Shown here: positions 1-8,584 of the stretch, piece by piece
Numbering within the stretch: position 1 is the stretch's first letter
How the letters are laid out: the number at the start of each line of letters is the position of its first letter
From: Candidatus Gallimonas merdae
GTDB taxonomy: Bacteria > Bacillota > Clostridia > Christensenellales > Borkfalkiaceae
Length of the DNA stretch: 64,000 nucleotides
NCBI GenBank assembly: GCA_904419525.1
Contig: CAJFRT010000002.1
Coordinates: 223,311-287,310, forward strand
Direction of reading: 5' to 3'
Program-made: the position numbers and the translations under genes
Notes under the pieces: generated by a model
The model's database searches: none
What the model saw: only the letters and a program-made list of their open reading frames with translations
What the model was told of the DNA's origin: nothing

Positions 1-499
1 GGCAGAAACGCGCGATCTCCTCCACCGTCCCGATCTGCGCAAGTTTCCCCATGGTCTCGGGGCAGAACATACAGTCCTGCAGGCCGTTGAGGTAGATGTA
101 ATCGCGCAGCGTTTTCAGGCGGTCTTCCGTGCGCATCACGGCGACTTCACGGGCGTCCTTGCCCTGGGCCGCGGGGTGAAACACAACGCGCTTTCCGCCC
201 ATCTCCCTGACCATTTTTGCGCTGTCCAGCACATAGCCGAAGGACTTTGCCGCCATCTCGTCATCGGGATTGGCGAAGTTGATAAAGTAGGGCGCGTGGA
301 CGGAGATCTCGATCCCCTCTTTGCCGAACGCCGCCCCGATCGAATGCGCCTTCTCCGTGCTCATGCGCACGCCGCGCCCGAAGGAATACTCGAAGCAGTC
401 CAGCCCCAGCTCCCTGACGTACGCGGCGGCCTCCTCCGTGTGCTCGTAGCCGGCCGCATAGAAACTTTCCGAATTTCCGCTCGGTCCGAATTTGATCAT
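1..499 (-). CDS. Endonuclease IV-like TIM-barrel protein (partial, C-terminus outside window)
   Basis: This is an AP endonuclease family 2 protein, which would cut DNA 5' of abasic sites in base excision repair. The visible 166 residues start MIKFGPSGNSESFY and contain family hallmarks: VHAPYFINF (metal-ligand His), VVFHP (second His) and a CPETMGK segment with the Glu ligand. The ATG at 499 is preceded by a good AGGAGA site. It lies 10 nt after ribF and is probably the last visible gene of the rimP-to-ribF operon. The gene runs off the left edge, so the C-terminal metal ligands cannot be checked. Some TIM-barrel sugar isomerases look similar at this end, so the substrate is not certain. Confidence 0.8.
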   Translation of the reverse strand, partial: MIKFGPSGNSESFYAAGYEHTEEAAAYVRELGLDCFEYSFGRGVRMSTEKAHSIGAAFGKEGIEISVHAPYFINFANPDDEMAAKSFGYVLDSAKMVREMGGKRVVFHPAAQGKDAREVAVMRTEDRLKTLRDYIYLNGLQDCMFCPETMGKLAQIGTVEEIARFC

Positions 500-509
500 A
501 CCGTTCTCC

Positions 510-1382
510 TCATTCCGTACTCATACGCAGCCGCGCGATATCCTTTTTGAGCTGCGCCTTCAGTTCTTCCGCCGAGGCAAACGCCTGCGTCGGACGATAA
601 AACCGCGTCGGCACGACGCGCACCGTCTTTCCGTACAGATCGCCCGAAAAGCCGTCGAGATAGGCTTCGACCTTCTTTTCCGGAACACCGAACGTGGGCC
701 GCGCCCCGAAATTGATGACGGCGGGGAACGTCCCCGCAGGCGTCTCCGCCGAGCCGCCGTAAACGCCCTCCCCGGGATGCGCTTTTTCGGGCGGAAGGGT
801 GAGATTCACCGTCGGGAACCCCAGCACGGGTCCCCCGACATGGCGGCCGTGCTCCACCTCTCCCTGCACGAAGTATGGCTGCATCAGAAGGGCGTCGGCC
901 CCCGCCATGTCCGCGTTCAGAATGCTGCGCTTGATCCGCGACGTGGCGATCTTTTCCCCGCCCGATTCCTCCAGCGGGAGCACGTGAACGGGACACGGCG
1001 CAAGGCTTTGCAGCAGTTCCGGAGTCCCCGCCGCGCCCCTTCCGAAGCGGAAGTCCTCGCCGCAGAAGACGGCCCGCGCATTCACGCGCGCGAACAGCTC
1101 CGCAAGAAACTGTTCGGGCGGCGTCTCACGAAACGCCTCGGAAAAATGATATTCCAGGACAAACCCGATCCCCGCCCGCGCAAAGACGACACGCCGTTCG
1201 GGCAGAGTGAACAGTTCGCCGCCCGGCTTTCCGCCCGCGATCGAGGTCAGCCCGACGGGCAGCCCCGTCGCCTTCGCCGCTGCAAGAAGGGCGGCATGCC
1301 CCCTGTGCAGGCCGTCAAAACCGCCCAGTAAAAGCGCGCACGGCTCCGGAAATGTCTCTTTCCCGGTCAGAACGGTCAGCAT
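510..1382 (-). CDS. ribF: Bifunctional riboflavin kinase / FAD synthetase
   Basis: RibF converts riboflavin to FMN and FMN to FAD in the cytoplasm. The 290-residue product has the normal length. The N-terminal nucleotidyltransferase motif GGFDGLHRGH lies at residues 20-29, followed by CGEDFRFG. The C-terminal riboflavin kinase domain (about residue 165 on) carries the GFPTVNL motif. I place the start at the ATG at 1382 (MLTVLTGKE), which overlaps the end of truB by 7 nt, rather than at an upstream in-frame ATG whose extra 61 residues are Arg-rich antisense-type sequence. truB-ribF is a standard pairing in Bacillota. Confidence 0.95.
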   Translation of the reverse strand: MLTVLTGKETFPEPCALLLGGFDGLHRGHAALLAAAKATGLPVGLTSIAGGKPGGELFTLPERRVVFARAGIGFVLEYHFSEAFRETPPEQFLAELFARVNARAVFCGEDFRFGRGAAGTPELLQSLAPCPVHVLPLEESGGEKIATSRIKRSILNADMAGADALLMQPYFVQGEVEHGRHVGGPVLGFPTVNLTLPPEKAHPGEGVYGGSAETPAGTFPAVINFGARPTFGVPEKKVEAYLDGFSGDLYGKTVRVVPTRFYRPTQAFASAEELKAQLKKDIARLRMSTE

Positions 1383-2209
1383 AACTTCTTCTCCGCGCGC
1401 GCGATCCCGTTTTCCACGCGCGCAATGCCGTAAAATGTTCCGTCGCGATAGAGCTTGTACTGCCCGTCCGCACAGTGTACGGGCACGCCGACGCCGTGAA
1501 AAATGCGTGCGTCCGCCCCTTCCAGCACGGGGAAGGGCAGCACACTGTCCGTCGGGATCACGCAATCCGGAAGATTGCTTGCCGTCAGCGTCTCGAACGG
1601 GACGGCCGTCTCCGCGGTGAATACGCCGCTCGCATCGCGGCGGAGGTAACTCATGTAGCCCTTGGTCCCAAGCGCAGAGGCCAGATCGCGCGCAAGCGAA
1701 CGGATATAGGTCCCCCCGCCGCAGACGATCTCAAACGCAAATTCCGACGGCGCCGTCTGTCCGGCCAGCGTAAAAGACAGGATCCTGACCTTTTTGGCGG
1801 GCAGTTCAAAATCCGCTCCGCCGCGCGCGAGGTCGTAGCCGCGGCGGCCGTTGACCGAAACCGCGCTGTACCTGGGCGGGACCTGGTCGATCTCGCCGAC
1901 AAATGCGGGAAGCGCCGCCCCGATCTCTTCCGCGGACGGAATGTGTCCGCCCGGGACAATCACCCCTTCCCGGTCGAGCGTATCCGTCGTCGCCCCGAAC
2001 ACAAAGCGCGCGAAATAGCGCTTTTCCTTGGCGAGAAAGTAATCGAACAGCCGCGCCGCATTCCCGATGCCCACGGGCAGCACGCCGCACGCGAGCGGAT
2101 CAAGCGTGCCCATGTGTCCGCACGGCGTTTTCAGAAGATACTTGATCCGGTTCACGACCGCCGCCGAGCTCATGCCCTCCGGCTTGAACACATTGACGAA
2201 TCCCGTCAT
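1376..2209 (-). CDS. truB: tRNA pseudouridine(55) synthase TruB
   Basis: TruB makes pseudouridine 55 in the T-loop of tRNAs. The 277-residue protein starts MTGFVNVFKPEGMSS and has the catalytic motif GTLDPLA with the nucleophilic Asp at residue 37. GGGTYIRSLARD, also typical of TruB, is present in the C-terminal half. The ATG overlaps the stop of nrnA (ATGA), and its own end overlaps ribF, so all three are translationally coupled. Confidence 0.96.
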   Translation of the reverse strand: MTGFVNVFKPEGMSSAAVVNRIKYLLKTPCGHMGTLDPLACGVLPVGIGNAARLFDYFLAKEKRYFARFVFGATTDTLDREGVIVPGGHIPSAEEIGAALPAFVGEIDQVPPRYSAVSVNGRRGYDLARGGADFELPAKKVRILSFTLAGQTAPSEFAFEIVCGGGTYIRSLARDLASALGTKGYMSYLRRDASGVFTAETAVPFETLTASNLPDCVIPTDSVLPFPVLEGADARIFHGVGVPVHCADGQYKLYRDGTFYGIARVENGIARAEKKLC

Positions 2210-3177
2210 TGCGGCAGCCTCTGCAAAACGGCATAGCGGAGCTTGTCGTACGCCTCTTCAAACGACCCGAAGAACATGCAGCCCGAAGCGAGCACGTGTC
2301 CGCCGCCGCCGAACGTGCCGGCGACCTCATTGACGTTGACCGTCCCCTTGGAGCGCAGCGAGGCCTTGTACTGGCCCTTCTTTGTCTCCAGCAGGCAGGC
2401 ACTCACCTCTACCGGCTCCACGCTCAGCGCGAAATCGACGATCCCCTCCGTCGCGTCCTGTTTCAGGCCGTACTTTTCCAGCTGAGCCCGCGTGACGAGC
2501 GCGACGGCAAAGCGGTCGTCCAGATCGTAGCGCAGCCGGGAGATGACCTCCGCATACAGTTTTGCCCGCGCCTTGGACTGTTTTTTGAACACCTCGTAGG
2601 TGATCTTTCCGACGTCGGCGCCCGCATCGGCGGCATATGCCGCCGCACGGAAGGTGTCGCCGTTGACGTCCCCGTGCGAAAACGCGCCCGAATCGGTGAT
2701 CATGCCCGTCAGCAGATAGCCCGCCATGACCGCATCGGGCCTGACGCCGAGGAGCGAAATGAGCTCGGCGATGTTTTCGCAGTTGCTTGCGCGCGGACGG
2801 ACAAAATTATATCTGCAAAAGCGCGTGTTGGAAACATGATGGTCGATGTTGACGGTCACTTTCCCCTTGCGTGCCCCTGCAAGAAACGCGGTCTGCGCCG
2901 CCCCCAGGCGGGCCTCGTCGCTCGAATCCACGCAGATATAGGCGTCCGCGTCCGTCATGGAAGGTTCGCGGCGGATCCCGCGCATGCCGTCAAGGAAGAG
3001 AAACTTTTCCGGGATCTCCCCCTCGTTGACGACTTCGTTTCTGATCTTCAGCATAAAAAGAGCGCGGGACAGCGCCATCGCGCTCCCGAGCGTGTCGCCG
3101 TCGGGGCGCATATGCGTAAATATCACCGCGCTTTTCTGACGCTTCAGAATTTCTGCAATTTCCGATAACGTGTTCAC
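2206..3177 (-). CDS. nrnA: DHH/DHHA1 phosphoesterase (NrnA-type oligoribonuclease / pAp phosphatase)
   Basis: NrnA-type enzymes degrade short RNA oligomers and often dephosphorylate 3'-phosphoadenosine 5'-phosphate. The 323-residue protein shows the DHH-family motifs THMRPDGDT (residues 21-29), CVDSSDEARLG (about 82-92) and NIDHHVSN (DHH at 112-114). The DHHA1 glycine loop GGGGH lies near residue 290. The start is a GTG at 3177 that overlaps the rbfA stop as GTGA, with AGGA upstream. The rbfA-nrnA-truB order is conserved in Bacillota. Confidence 0.92.
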   Translation of the reverse strand: MNTLSEIAEILKRQKSAVIFTHMRPDGDTLGSAMALSRALFMLKIRNEVVNEGEIPEKFLFLDGMRGIRREPSMTDADAYICVDSSDEARLGAAQTAFLAGARKGKVTVNIDHHVSNTRFCRYNFVRPRASNCENIAELISLLGVRPDAVMAGYLLTGMITDSGAFSHGDVNGDTFRAAAYAADAGADVGKITYEVFKKQSKARAKLYAEVISRLRYDLDDRFAVALVTRAQLEKYGLKQDATEGIVDFALSVEPVEVSACLLETKKGQYKASLRSKGTVNVNEVAGTFGGGGHVLASGCMFFGSFEEAYDKLRYAVLQRLPQ

Positions 3178-3542
3178 TTTTCCTGATCCTTGTCGCTGTG
3201 CAGCGAGGCAAACACCTCGTCCATGTGCGAACCGTACGCCATGCTCCTGTCCTCCAGAAAGGTGAGAGCGGGAACGGTGCGCATGCGCATGACTCCGGCC
3301 AGTTCATGGCGGATGAGTCCCGCGTTTTCCCTGAGGATCGCAAACGAGGCCTTTTTCTGCTCGTCGCTCACAGCATAGATGCTGACATATACTTTTGCCG
3401 TTTTGAAATCGGGTGCGGCGTCCACTTCCGTCACGCTGATCAGTCCCTTGAGCCCGGGTTCCCTGTTTTTGAGTTCCCCCGCAATGATCGCGGCGATCTC
3501 GCGCTGAAGTTCTCCGTCCACACGGTCGGTACGTCTTGACAT
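3174..3542 (-). CDS. rbfA: Ribosome-binding factor A
   Basis: RbfA binds the 30S subunit during 16S rRNA 5'-end maturation. The product is 122 residues, the normal size. It begins MSRRTDRVDGELQREIA and contains the KH-like core with SVTEVDAAPDFKTAKVYVS and a C-terminal MDEVFASL helix. The ATG at 3542 follows a strong GAGGAGGT site. It is coupled to nrnA through a GTGA overlap and lies 83 nt after infB. Confidence 0.94.
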   Translation of the reverse strand: MSRRTDRVDGELQREIAAIIAGELKNREPGLKGLISVTEVDAAPDFKTAKVYVSIYAVSDEQKKASFAILRENAGLIRHELAGVMRMRTVPALTFLEDRSMAYGSHMDEVFASLHSDKDQEK

Positions 3543-3625
3543 AAAAACACCTCCTCACGCAGATTGCTTGGGTGAGATATCCTCTGTGACCAAAGAGACA
3601 GCGGACGGCAGGGCCGTAACCCGGC

Positions 3626-6220
3626 TCAGTTTCTGATCTCCTCGATCACATAGCACTCGATGAAGTCACCCACCTTGATGTCGTTGAAGTTTTCGATCGC
3701 GCAGCCGCACTCCGTGCCGGCGGCGGCCTCTTTCACGTCGTCCTTATAGTGTTTGAGCTGTTTGACGTTGCCTTCGACGATCATCACGTTGTCGCGGTAG
3801 ATGCGCAGTTTTCCGCCGCGCACGAGCCGCCCTTCCGTGACAAGGCAGCCCGCGACCGTGCCGACGCCCGTGATGTTGAACGTCTGGCGCACTTCCGCCT
3901 TGCCCATGTAATTTTCCTTGTACTTGGGGGAGAGCATGCCCTTGAGCGCCGCTTCCATGTCGTCGAGAAGCTCATAGATGATGCGGTACATGCGCACGTC
4001 CACATGGCTGCGCTCGGCAAGCGTCTTGGCCTTGGTGTCCGGGCGCACGTTGAAGCCGATGATGACGGCATTCGCGGAATCCGCAAGCGAGACGTCGCTT
4101 TCCGTGATGGCGCCGGCCGCGGCATGAATGACTTTGACGCGCACTTCCTCGTTGGACAGCTTTTCGAGCGAGCTTTTGACCGCCTCCACGCTGCCCTGCA
4201 CGTCCGCCTTGACGATCACTTTGAGATCTTTGAGGCTGCCCTCCTCCGCCTGGCGGAAGATGTCGTCGAGGGAGACCTTCGTCGTCTCGTGGATCATGGA
4301 TTCGCGCTGCTTGTTGCGGCGTTCCTCCTGCACCTGCTTCATCAGGTTTGCCTCGACGGCGAACACCGCGTCGCCCGCGTTGGGCACGTCCTCAAGGCCG
4401 AGCACGGACACCGCCGTGGACGGGCCGGCCTCCTTGACCGTTCTGCCCTTGTCGTCGATCATGGCGCGCACGCGCCCGACCGTCGTGCCGGAGACGATGT
4501 TGTCGCCCGTGTGAAGCGTACCGTTCTGCACGAGCACGCTCGCCATGGGGCCCTTGCCCTTGTCCAGCTTGGCCTCGATGACGACGCCCTTGGCCCTTCT
4601 GTCCGGATTGGCCCGGAGCTCGCGCATCTCGGCAATGAGGTCGATGTCCTCAAGAAGTTTCTCGATCCCCATTCCCGTCTTGGCGGAAACGGGCTCGACG
4701 ATGACGTCGCCGCCCCATTCCTCGGGAACGAGATCGTATTTCATCAGCTCCTGTTTGACCCTGTCGGGTTCGACATGGGGCTTATCCATCTTGTTGAGCG
4801 CCACGATGATGGGCACGTCTGCCGCCTTTGCGTGGTTGATCGCCTCCACCGTCTGCGGCATGATGCCGTCGTCCGCCGCGACGACGAGCACGACGATATC
4901 GGTCACCTGCGCGCCGCGCGCACGCATTGCCGTAAAGGCCGCATGTCCGGGCGTATCGATGAACGTCACTTTCTTTCCCTCGCCGAACGTGACGGTATAG
5001 GCGCCGATGCTCTGCGTGATCCCGCCCGCTTCGCCCTCCGTGACGTTGGTCTTGCGGATGGCGTCCAGAAGAGAGGTCTTGCCGTGGTCGACGTGTCCCA
5101 TGACCGTGACGACGGGCGCACGGGGAATAAGATTTTCGTCGGAAGATGCGTCGCCGTGAAGTTTCAGAAGCGCGTCCTCCGCCGTTTCCTCCGGCTTATA
5201 TTCGAGGTCGATGCCGAGCTCGAGGGCGATAAAGGCGGCGTTGTCGTAGTCCACCGATTCGTTGACCGTCTTCATCACGCCCTCTTTGAAGAGGCGTTTG
5301 GTGATCTCCACCGCCGAAATGCCCAGTTTTTCGGAGAGCACCTTGATGGGGATCTCCTTGCTGGTGACGACGGCATGGTCGATCTTGATGGTCTGCGTCT
5401 CTTTCCGCACGGCCTTTTTGCCGAAGCGCGCCTTGCGGTAACCGCTCTTGTCCTCGTCGAAGTCCCCGATGCTTGCCCCCTGCCGGCGCTGAAGATCGCG
5501 CTTGTTGGCGGGACGGCGCGCCTCGACGTACGTCTTTTCAAACTTCTTGGGCGCGTCGCGGCGGACGGGTGCGGGAGGAGGCGCGACGGGCCGCGCGGGA
5601 GCGGGCCTTGCGCCTGCGGCGGGACGGGGCGTCTGCGGACGGTTCCCCTGATAGGGAGGCCGCTGCTGTGTCCCCTGCGCTCCCTGTGCTCCGCGCGGGG
5701 CGGAAGGCGCATAGGTGGGACGGGGCCCCCTTCCGTCCGCCGCGGGACGGTAAGTGGGCCGCTCGGGCCTTGCGTTGTCCGGGCGCGGCTGCGCGTTCTG
5801 GCGTTCGGGACGCTGAGCGTTTTTCTGCGCCGCGGGTTTTTGTGCGGGCGCGGGCTCCGGTTTTTTCTCCGCCGTCGGCGCGGGAGCCGGGGCAGGGGCG
5901 GGCGCCGGAGCGGGAACGGGCGCCGGCTCGGGCTTTTGCACGGGAGCGGCCTGCGCCGCCTTTTCCGCTTCCTCTTTCGCCTTCTGCGCGGCACGGGCGG
6001 CCTCTTCCGCCGCCGCGGCTTCTGCCGCGGCGCGCGCTTCCTCTTCTTTTCTGCGCGCCTCTTCCTCCGCGCGGCGGGCGGCGGCAGCCGTCTCCAGCTC
6101 GCCGAGCTTTTTCAGAAGCTCGGTAAGCTGTTTTTCGCCCGCGGCAATGGACTTATTCAGTGCTGCGCCGCGCTCATCTTTGAGCAGCGAACCCAATTTT
6201 TCAATATTTTCGTATGCCAT
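3626..6220 (-). CDS. infB: Translation initiation factor IF-2
   Basis: IF-2 is the GTPase that brings initiator tRNA to the ribosome. The 864-residue protein has an N-terminal helical part, a long Ala/Glu then Pro/Ala/Arg-rich low-complexity region (roughly residues 35-250), and the conserved core. G-domain motifs are GHVDHGKT (about 371), DTPGH (about 418) and NKMDK (about 475); the C-terminal IF-2 domains follow. The start is the ATG at 6220 ([10 protein letters not shown]) behind GGAGGAGAC, not an in-frame ATG 41 codons upstream that lies in the neighbouring gene. The high-GC, repetitive N-terminal region also generates a very long false open frame on the opposite strand. Confidence 0.97.
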   Translation of the reverse strand: MAYENIEKLGSLLKDERGAALNKSIAAGEKQLTELLKKLGELETAAAARRAEEEARRKEEEARAAAEAAAAEEAARAAQKAKEEAEKAAQAAPVQKPEPAPVPAPAPAPAPAPAPTAEKKPEPAPAQKPAAQKNAQRPERQNAQPRPDNARPERPTYRPAADGRGPRPTYAPSAPRGAQGAQGTQQRPPYQGNRPQTPRPAAGARPAPARPVAPPPAPVRRDAPKKFEKTYVEARRPANKRDLQRRQGASIGDFDEDKSGYRKARFGKKAVRKETQTIKIDHAVVTSKEIPIKVLSEKLGISAVEITKRLFKEGVMKTVNESVDYDNAAFIALELGIDLEYKPEETAEDALLKLHGDASSDENLIPRAPVVTVMGHVDHGKTSLLDAIRKTNVTEGEAGGITQSIGAYTVTFGEGKKVTFIDTPGHAAFTAMRARGAQVTDIVVLVVAADDGIMPQTVEAINHAKAADVPIIVALNKMDKPHVEPDRVKQELMKYDLVPEEWGGDVIVEPVSAKTGMGIEKLLEDIDLIAEMRELRANPDRRAKGVVIEAKLDKGKGPMASVLVQNGTLHTGDNIVSGTTVGRVRAMIDDKGRTVKEAGPSTAVSVLGLEDVPNAGDAVFAVEANLMKQVQEERRNKQRESMIHETTKVSLDDIFRQAEEGSLKDLKVIVKADVQGSVEAVKSSLEKLSNEEVRVKVIHAAAGAITESDVSLADSANAVIIGFNVRPDTKAKTLAERSHVDVRMYRIIYELLDDMEAALKGMLSPKYKENYMGKAEVRQTFNITGVGTVAGCLVTEGRLVRGGKLRIYRDNVMIVEGNVKQLKHYKDDVKEAAAGTECGCAIENFNDIKVGDFIECYVIEEIRN

Positions 6221-6276
6221 GTCTCCTCCGATGTCGGCACGCAGGCCTTGCGCCGCGTCCGCACTCCGATATTCCC

Positions 6277-6564
6277 TTACTCTTTCAATTCCCGTTCGAG
6301 CGCGGCGGCAAGATGTTCTTCCCGCACCGCCGCGACCTTGCATGCCTCTTTGCCGACGACCGACGCAAGATCATCGATCCGGACAACGGGGCAGGAAAAC
6401 TTCCGCGCAAGTTTTTCAACGTCTTTGATACAATTTGCAGACGCCGAACGATCGACGACGAGCAGGTAGACCCGCTCGCGCGTCGCCCGCGCCGCGTTCA
6501 CGCCGAGCGTCAGTTTCCCCGCGCGCCTGCAGAACCCGAGATAGGTCTCCGCCTTACTTTGCAC
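6277..6564 (-). CDS. ylxQ: L7Ae-family ribosomal protein YlxQ
   Basis: This is a small RNA-binding protein of the L7Ae/L30e/Gadd45 family that sits between ylxR and infB in most Bacillota. The 95-residue product begins with SKAETYLGFCRRAGKLTLG, the family's N-terminal signature, and ends with the helix AAALERELKE. I choose the GTG at 6564, which lies 9 nt after GAGGAGG inside the end of ylxR (11-nt overlap); the ATG at 6588 lies upstream of that site. The exact RNA target is unknown from sequence. Confidence 0.9.
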   Translation of the reverse strand: MQSKAETYLGFCRRAGKLTLGVNAARATRERVYLLVVDRSASANCIKDVEKLARKFSCPVVRIDDLASVVGKEACKVAAVREEHLAAALERELKE

Positions 6565-6826
6565 GCAGGAATTCCTCCTCGATCGCATCGTACACGTCAG
6601 GGGCGACCTCCGAGGAAAACGCCTTGTTCAGAAGACGGTACTTTTTCAGTTTTTTGATGCACGCTTCGCTGCCGCATACATACGCGCCGCGCCCCGGAAG
6701 TTTCCCGGAAAAATCCAGCCTGATTTCACCCGCGGCATTTTTTACGACGCGCAGCATCTCCTTTTTGGGCTTTTCCTCGCGGCATGCGATGCACGTACGC
6801 ATGGGGATCTTTTTCTGTGCGGACAT
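6554..6826 (-). CDS. ylxR: YlxR / DUF448 RNA-binding protein
   Basis: YlxR is a small nucleic-acid-binding protein; in Bacillus subtilis its homologue has been linked to RNase P (RnpM). The 90-residue product has the family motifs RTCIACREEKPKKEMLRVV near the N-terminus and GRGAYVC in the middle. It starts 0 nt after the nusA stop codon and overlaps ylxQ. The position nusA-ylxR-ylxQ-infB is diagnostic. Confidence 0.93.
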   Translation of the reverse strand: MSAQKKIPMRTCIACREEKPKKEMLRVVKNAAGEIRLDFSGKLPGRGAYVCGSEACIKKLKKYRLLNKAFSSEVAPDVYDAIEEEFLRAK

Positions 6827-7915
6827 TTATTCCTCCGTGGACGGAGCCTCCGCGGCCGCTTCCAGATTGAGTTTTGCCGCCGCCGATTCGCTCTTGACGT
6901 CGATCTTCCAGCCCGTGAGGCGCGCTGCAAGGCGCGCGTTCTGACCGTCTCTTCCGATGGCGAGCGAAAGTTTGTCGTCGGGAACGACGGCAACGGCGGA
7001 CTTTTCGCCCATCTGCGTGACGGAGAGCACCGTTGCAGGCGAGAGCGCCTTGGCGATGAATTCGAGCGGATTTTCGCTCCAGAGAATGATATCGATCTTT
7101 TCGCCGCCGAGCTCGGTGACGACTGCGTTGACGCGCGCGCCCTTGTTGCCGACGCATGCGCCAACTGCATCGATGCGCGGATCTTCGGACGCGATCGCCA
7201 TCTTGGTGCGGTGTCCCGGCTCGCGGGAGATGCCCTTGACGACGACGGTGCCCGCCTTGATCTCGGGGACTTCCTCTTCAAACAGGCGCTTGACAAGGCC
7301 GGGCGCCGCACGGGAGACGAGCACCTGCGCGTTTCTGCCGCCGCTCTTCACCCGCTTGACATAGACCTTGATACGGTCTCCCGCAAGATATTTTTCGCCG
7401 GGGACCTGATCCTGCGGGAGCATCAGCCCCTCGATCTGGCCCTTCCCCAGCTCCACATACACGTTGCGCGCGTCCACTTTGCGCACGAGGCCGCTCATGA
7501 GCTCGCCCTCTTTGTCCGAAAATTCGGAGAGCGTGTTGTCGCGCTCCGTCTCGTGGATCTTCTGCAGAATGACCTGCTTCGCCGTCTGCGCCGCGATGCG
7601 CGTGAAATCCTTGGGCGTGAACTCATCGGTCAGGACGTCGCCCGGCTTCGCGCTCTTTTTGATCTCCTGCGCCTCTTCCAGAGAGATCTCGCCGTCGGCA
7701 AGCTCTTCCGCATCGGAGACGGTGCGTTTGAGGAAAAAGCGGATCGTTCCCTTTTCGGGATTGAGCTTGACCTCAACATTGCCCCCCTCGCCGATATACT
7801 GCTTTTTATAGGCGGAAGCAAGCGCCGTCTCGAGCGCTTCGACGAACGTCTCTTCGCTGATGCCCTTTTCGCGCTCAAGGTCGGCGAGCGCCGCAAAGAA
7901 ATCCTTGTTGATCAT
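6827..7915 (-). CDS. nusA: Transcription termination/antitermination factor NusA
   Basis: NusA binds RNA polymerase and modulates pausing, termination and antitermination. The 362-residue protein has the N-terminal domain (MINKDFFAALADLEREKGIS), an S1 domain around residues 135-200 and two KH domains including IGRDGQNARLAARL near the C-terminus. It lacks the C-terminal acidic repeats of proteobacterial NusA, as is usual in Bacillota. The ATG at 7915 follows GGAGATAACT. Confidence 0.96.
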   Translation of the reverse strand: MINKDFFAALADLEREKGISEETFVEALETALASAYKKQYIGEGGNVEVKLNPEKGTIRFFLKRTVSDAEELADGEISLEEAQEIKKSAKPGDVLTDEFTPKDFTRIAAQTAKQVILQKIHETERDNTLSEFSDKEGELMSGLVRKVDARNVYVELGKGQIEGLMLPQDQVPGEKYLAGDRIKVYVKRVKSGGRNAQVLVSRAAPGLVKRLFEEEVPEIKAGTVVVKGISREPGHRTKMAIASEDPRIDAVGACVGNKGARVNAVVTELGGEKIDIILWSENPLEFIAKALSPATVLSVTQMGEKSAVAVVPDDKLSLAIGRDGQNARLAARLTGWKIDVKSESAAAKLNLEAAAEAPSTEE

Positions 7916-7953
7916 AGTTATCTCCTTCGATTTTATCCTGTCGCCCGCAGGCG

Positions 7954-8409
7954 TTACACTTCAATGAGCAGACAGACCTTGGAAGTCTTGTCAAACGGGA
8001 TTCGCAGTTCGCCCTTTGCCGTTTGCAGAACGACAGCGCCGTCTTCAAACGCGGAGAGCGTCCCTTCGTGATACTTCGCCCCCGCAAAGGGCGCGTAGAG
8101 ATGCACTTCGATTTTTTCGCCGATATGCCGCGCAAAATCGCGCTCCGTTTTGAAAGGACGGTCAAGCCCCGGCGAAGAACAGTTCAGCGTATAGGCCGCG
8201 CCGTAAGTCGGATCGAGTTCGTCCAGCGCGACGTCTGCCGCACGGTGGAACTTTTCGCAAAGGTTCAGATCGACGCCGCCGGGCGCGTCGATGACCAGCG
8301 TCAGAGAGCGGTCGCGATTGTTCCAGACCGCCTCCACAAGCTCCGCCCCCACCGACTGCGCGACGGGCGCAAGGTACTCTTCCACTTCCCGCATAGGTTT
8401 TACATTCAT
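7954..8409 (-). CDS. rimP: Ribosome maturation factor RimP
   Basis: RimP assists 30S subunit maturation. The 151-residue product contains GAELVEAVWNNRDRSLTLVID and the family signature YTLNCSSPGLDRPFKTERDF. The ATG at 8409 has GGAG upstream; an in-frame ATG eight codons earlier lacks one. It is the first gene of the nusA operon and has its own promoter and a leader of about 115 nt. Confidence 0.94.
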   Translation of the reverse strand: MNVKPMREVEEYLAPVAQSVGAELVEAVWNNRDRSLTLVIDAPGGVDLNLCEKFHRAADVALDELDPTYGAAYTLNCSSPGLDRPFKTERDFARHIGEKIEVHLYAPFAGAKYHEGTLSAFEDGAVVLQTAKGELRIPFDKTSKVCLLIEV

Positions 8410-8480
8410 AAACAATCTCCGACAAGTCCGCACAATGGCGACAATGAGATGCGCCGCATATCCTGCCTGAATACAAAGAA

Positions 8481-8502
8481 TGAGAGCGGATACCCGCTCT
8501 CA
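8481..8502 (-). promoter_or_regulatory. Hairpin in the rimP-nusA leader
   Basis: A perfect 9-bp stem (TGAGAGCGG/CCGCTCTCA) with a 4-nt loop lies in the leader between the predicted transcription start (about 8524) and rimP. On the minus strand it is followed by ATTCTTTG, too weak a U-tract for a simple terminator. It could be an attenuator for autoregulation of nusA or a leaky terminator for the upstream gene; sequence alone does not decide. Confidence 0.4.
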
Positions 8503-8530
8503 ATCCATACTTCAGATTAAGATCATACTT

Positions 8531-8559
8531 AGTTTACCACGTTGCACGGAAAAATGCAA
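8531..8559 (-). promoter_or_regulatory. Sigma-A promoter of the rimP-nusA-infB operon
   Basis: TTGCAT (8554-8559), a 17-bp spacer and TAAACT (8531-8536) preceded by TGG (extended -10). It lies 120 nt upstream of rimP, in the gap after the PolC-like exonuclease gene, so the translation operon can be expressed apart from nrdR-ispG. Confidence 0.6.
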
Positions 8560-8584
8560 GCATTTCCGCGGAAAATTTTTCCGT

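Noticed and set aside
3749..6469. A 906-codon open frame on the plus strand opposite infB
   Set aside because: It mirrors the GC-rich infB codons, has no domain, no ribosome binding site, and an Arg/Gly/His-rich composition typical of antisense frames.
8570..8584. Palindromic CGGAAAATTTTTCCG after the exonuclease gene as a terminator
   Set aside because: It is an A/T-cored palindrome that makes a poor RNA hairpin; no T-tract follows.
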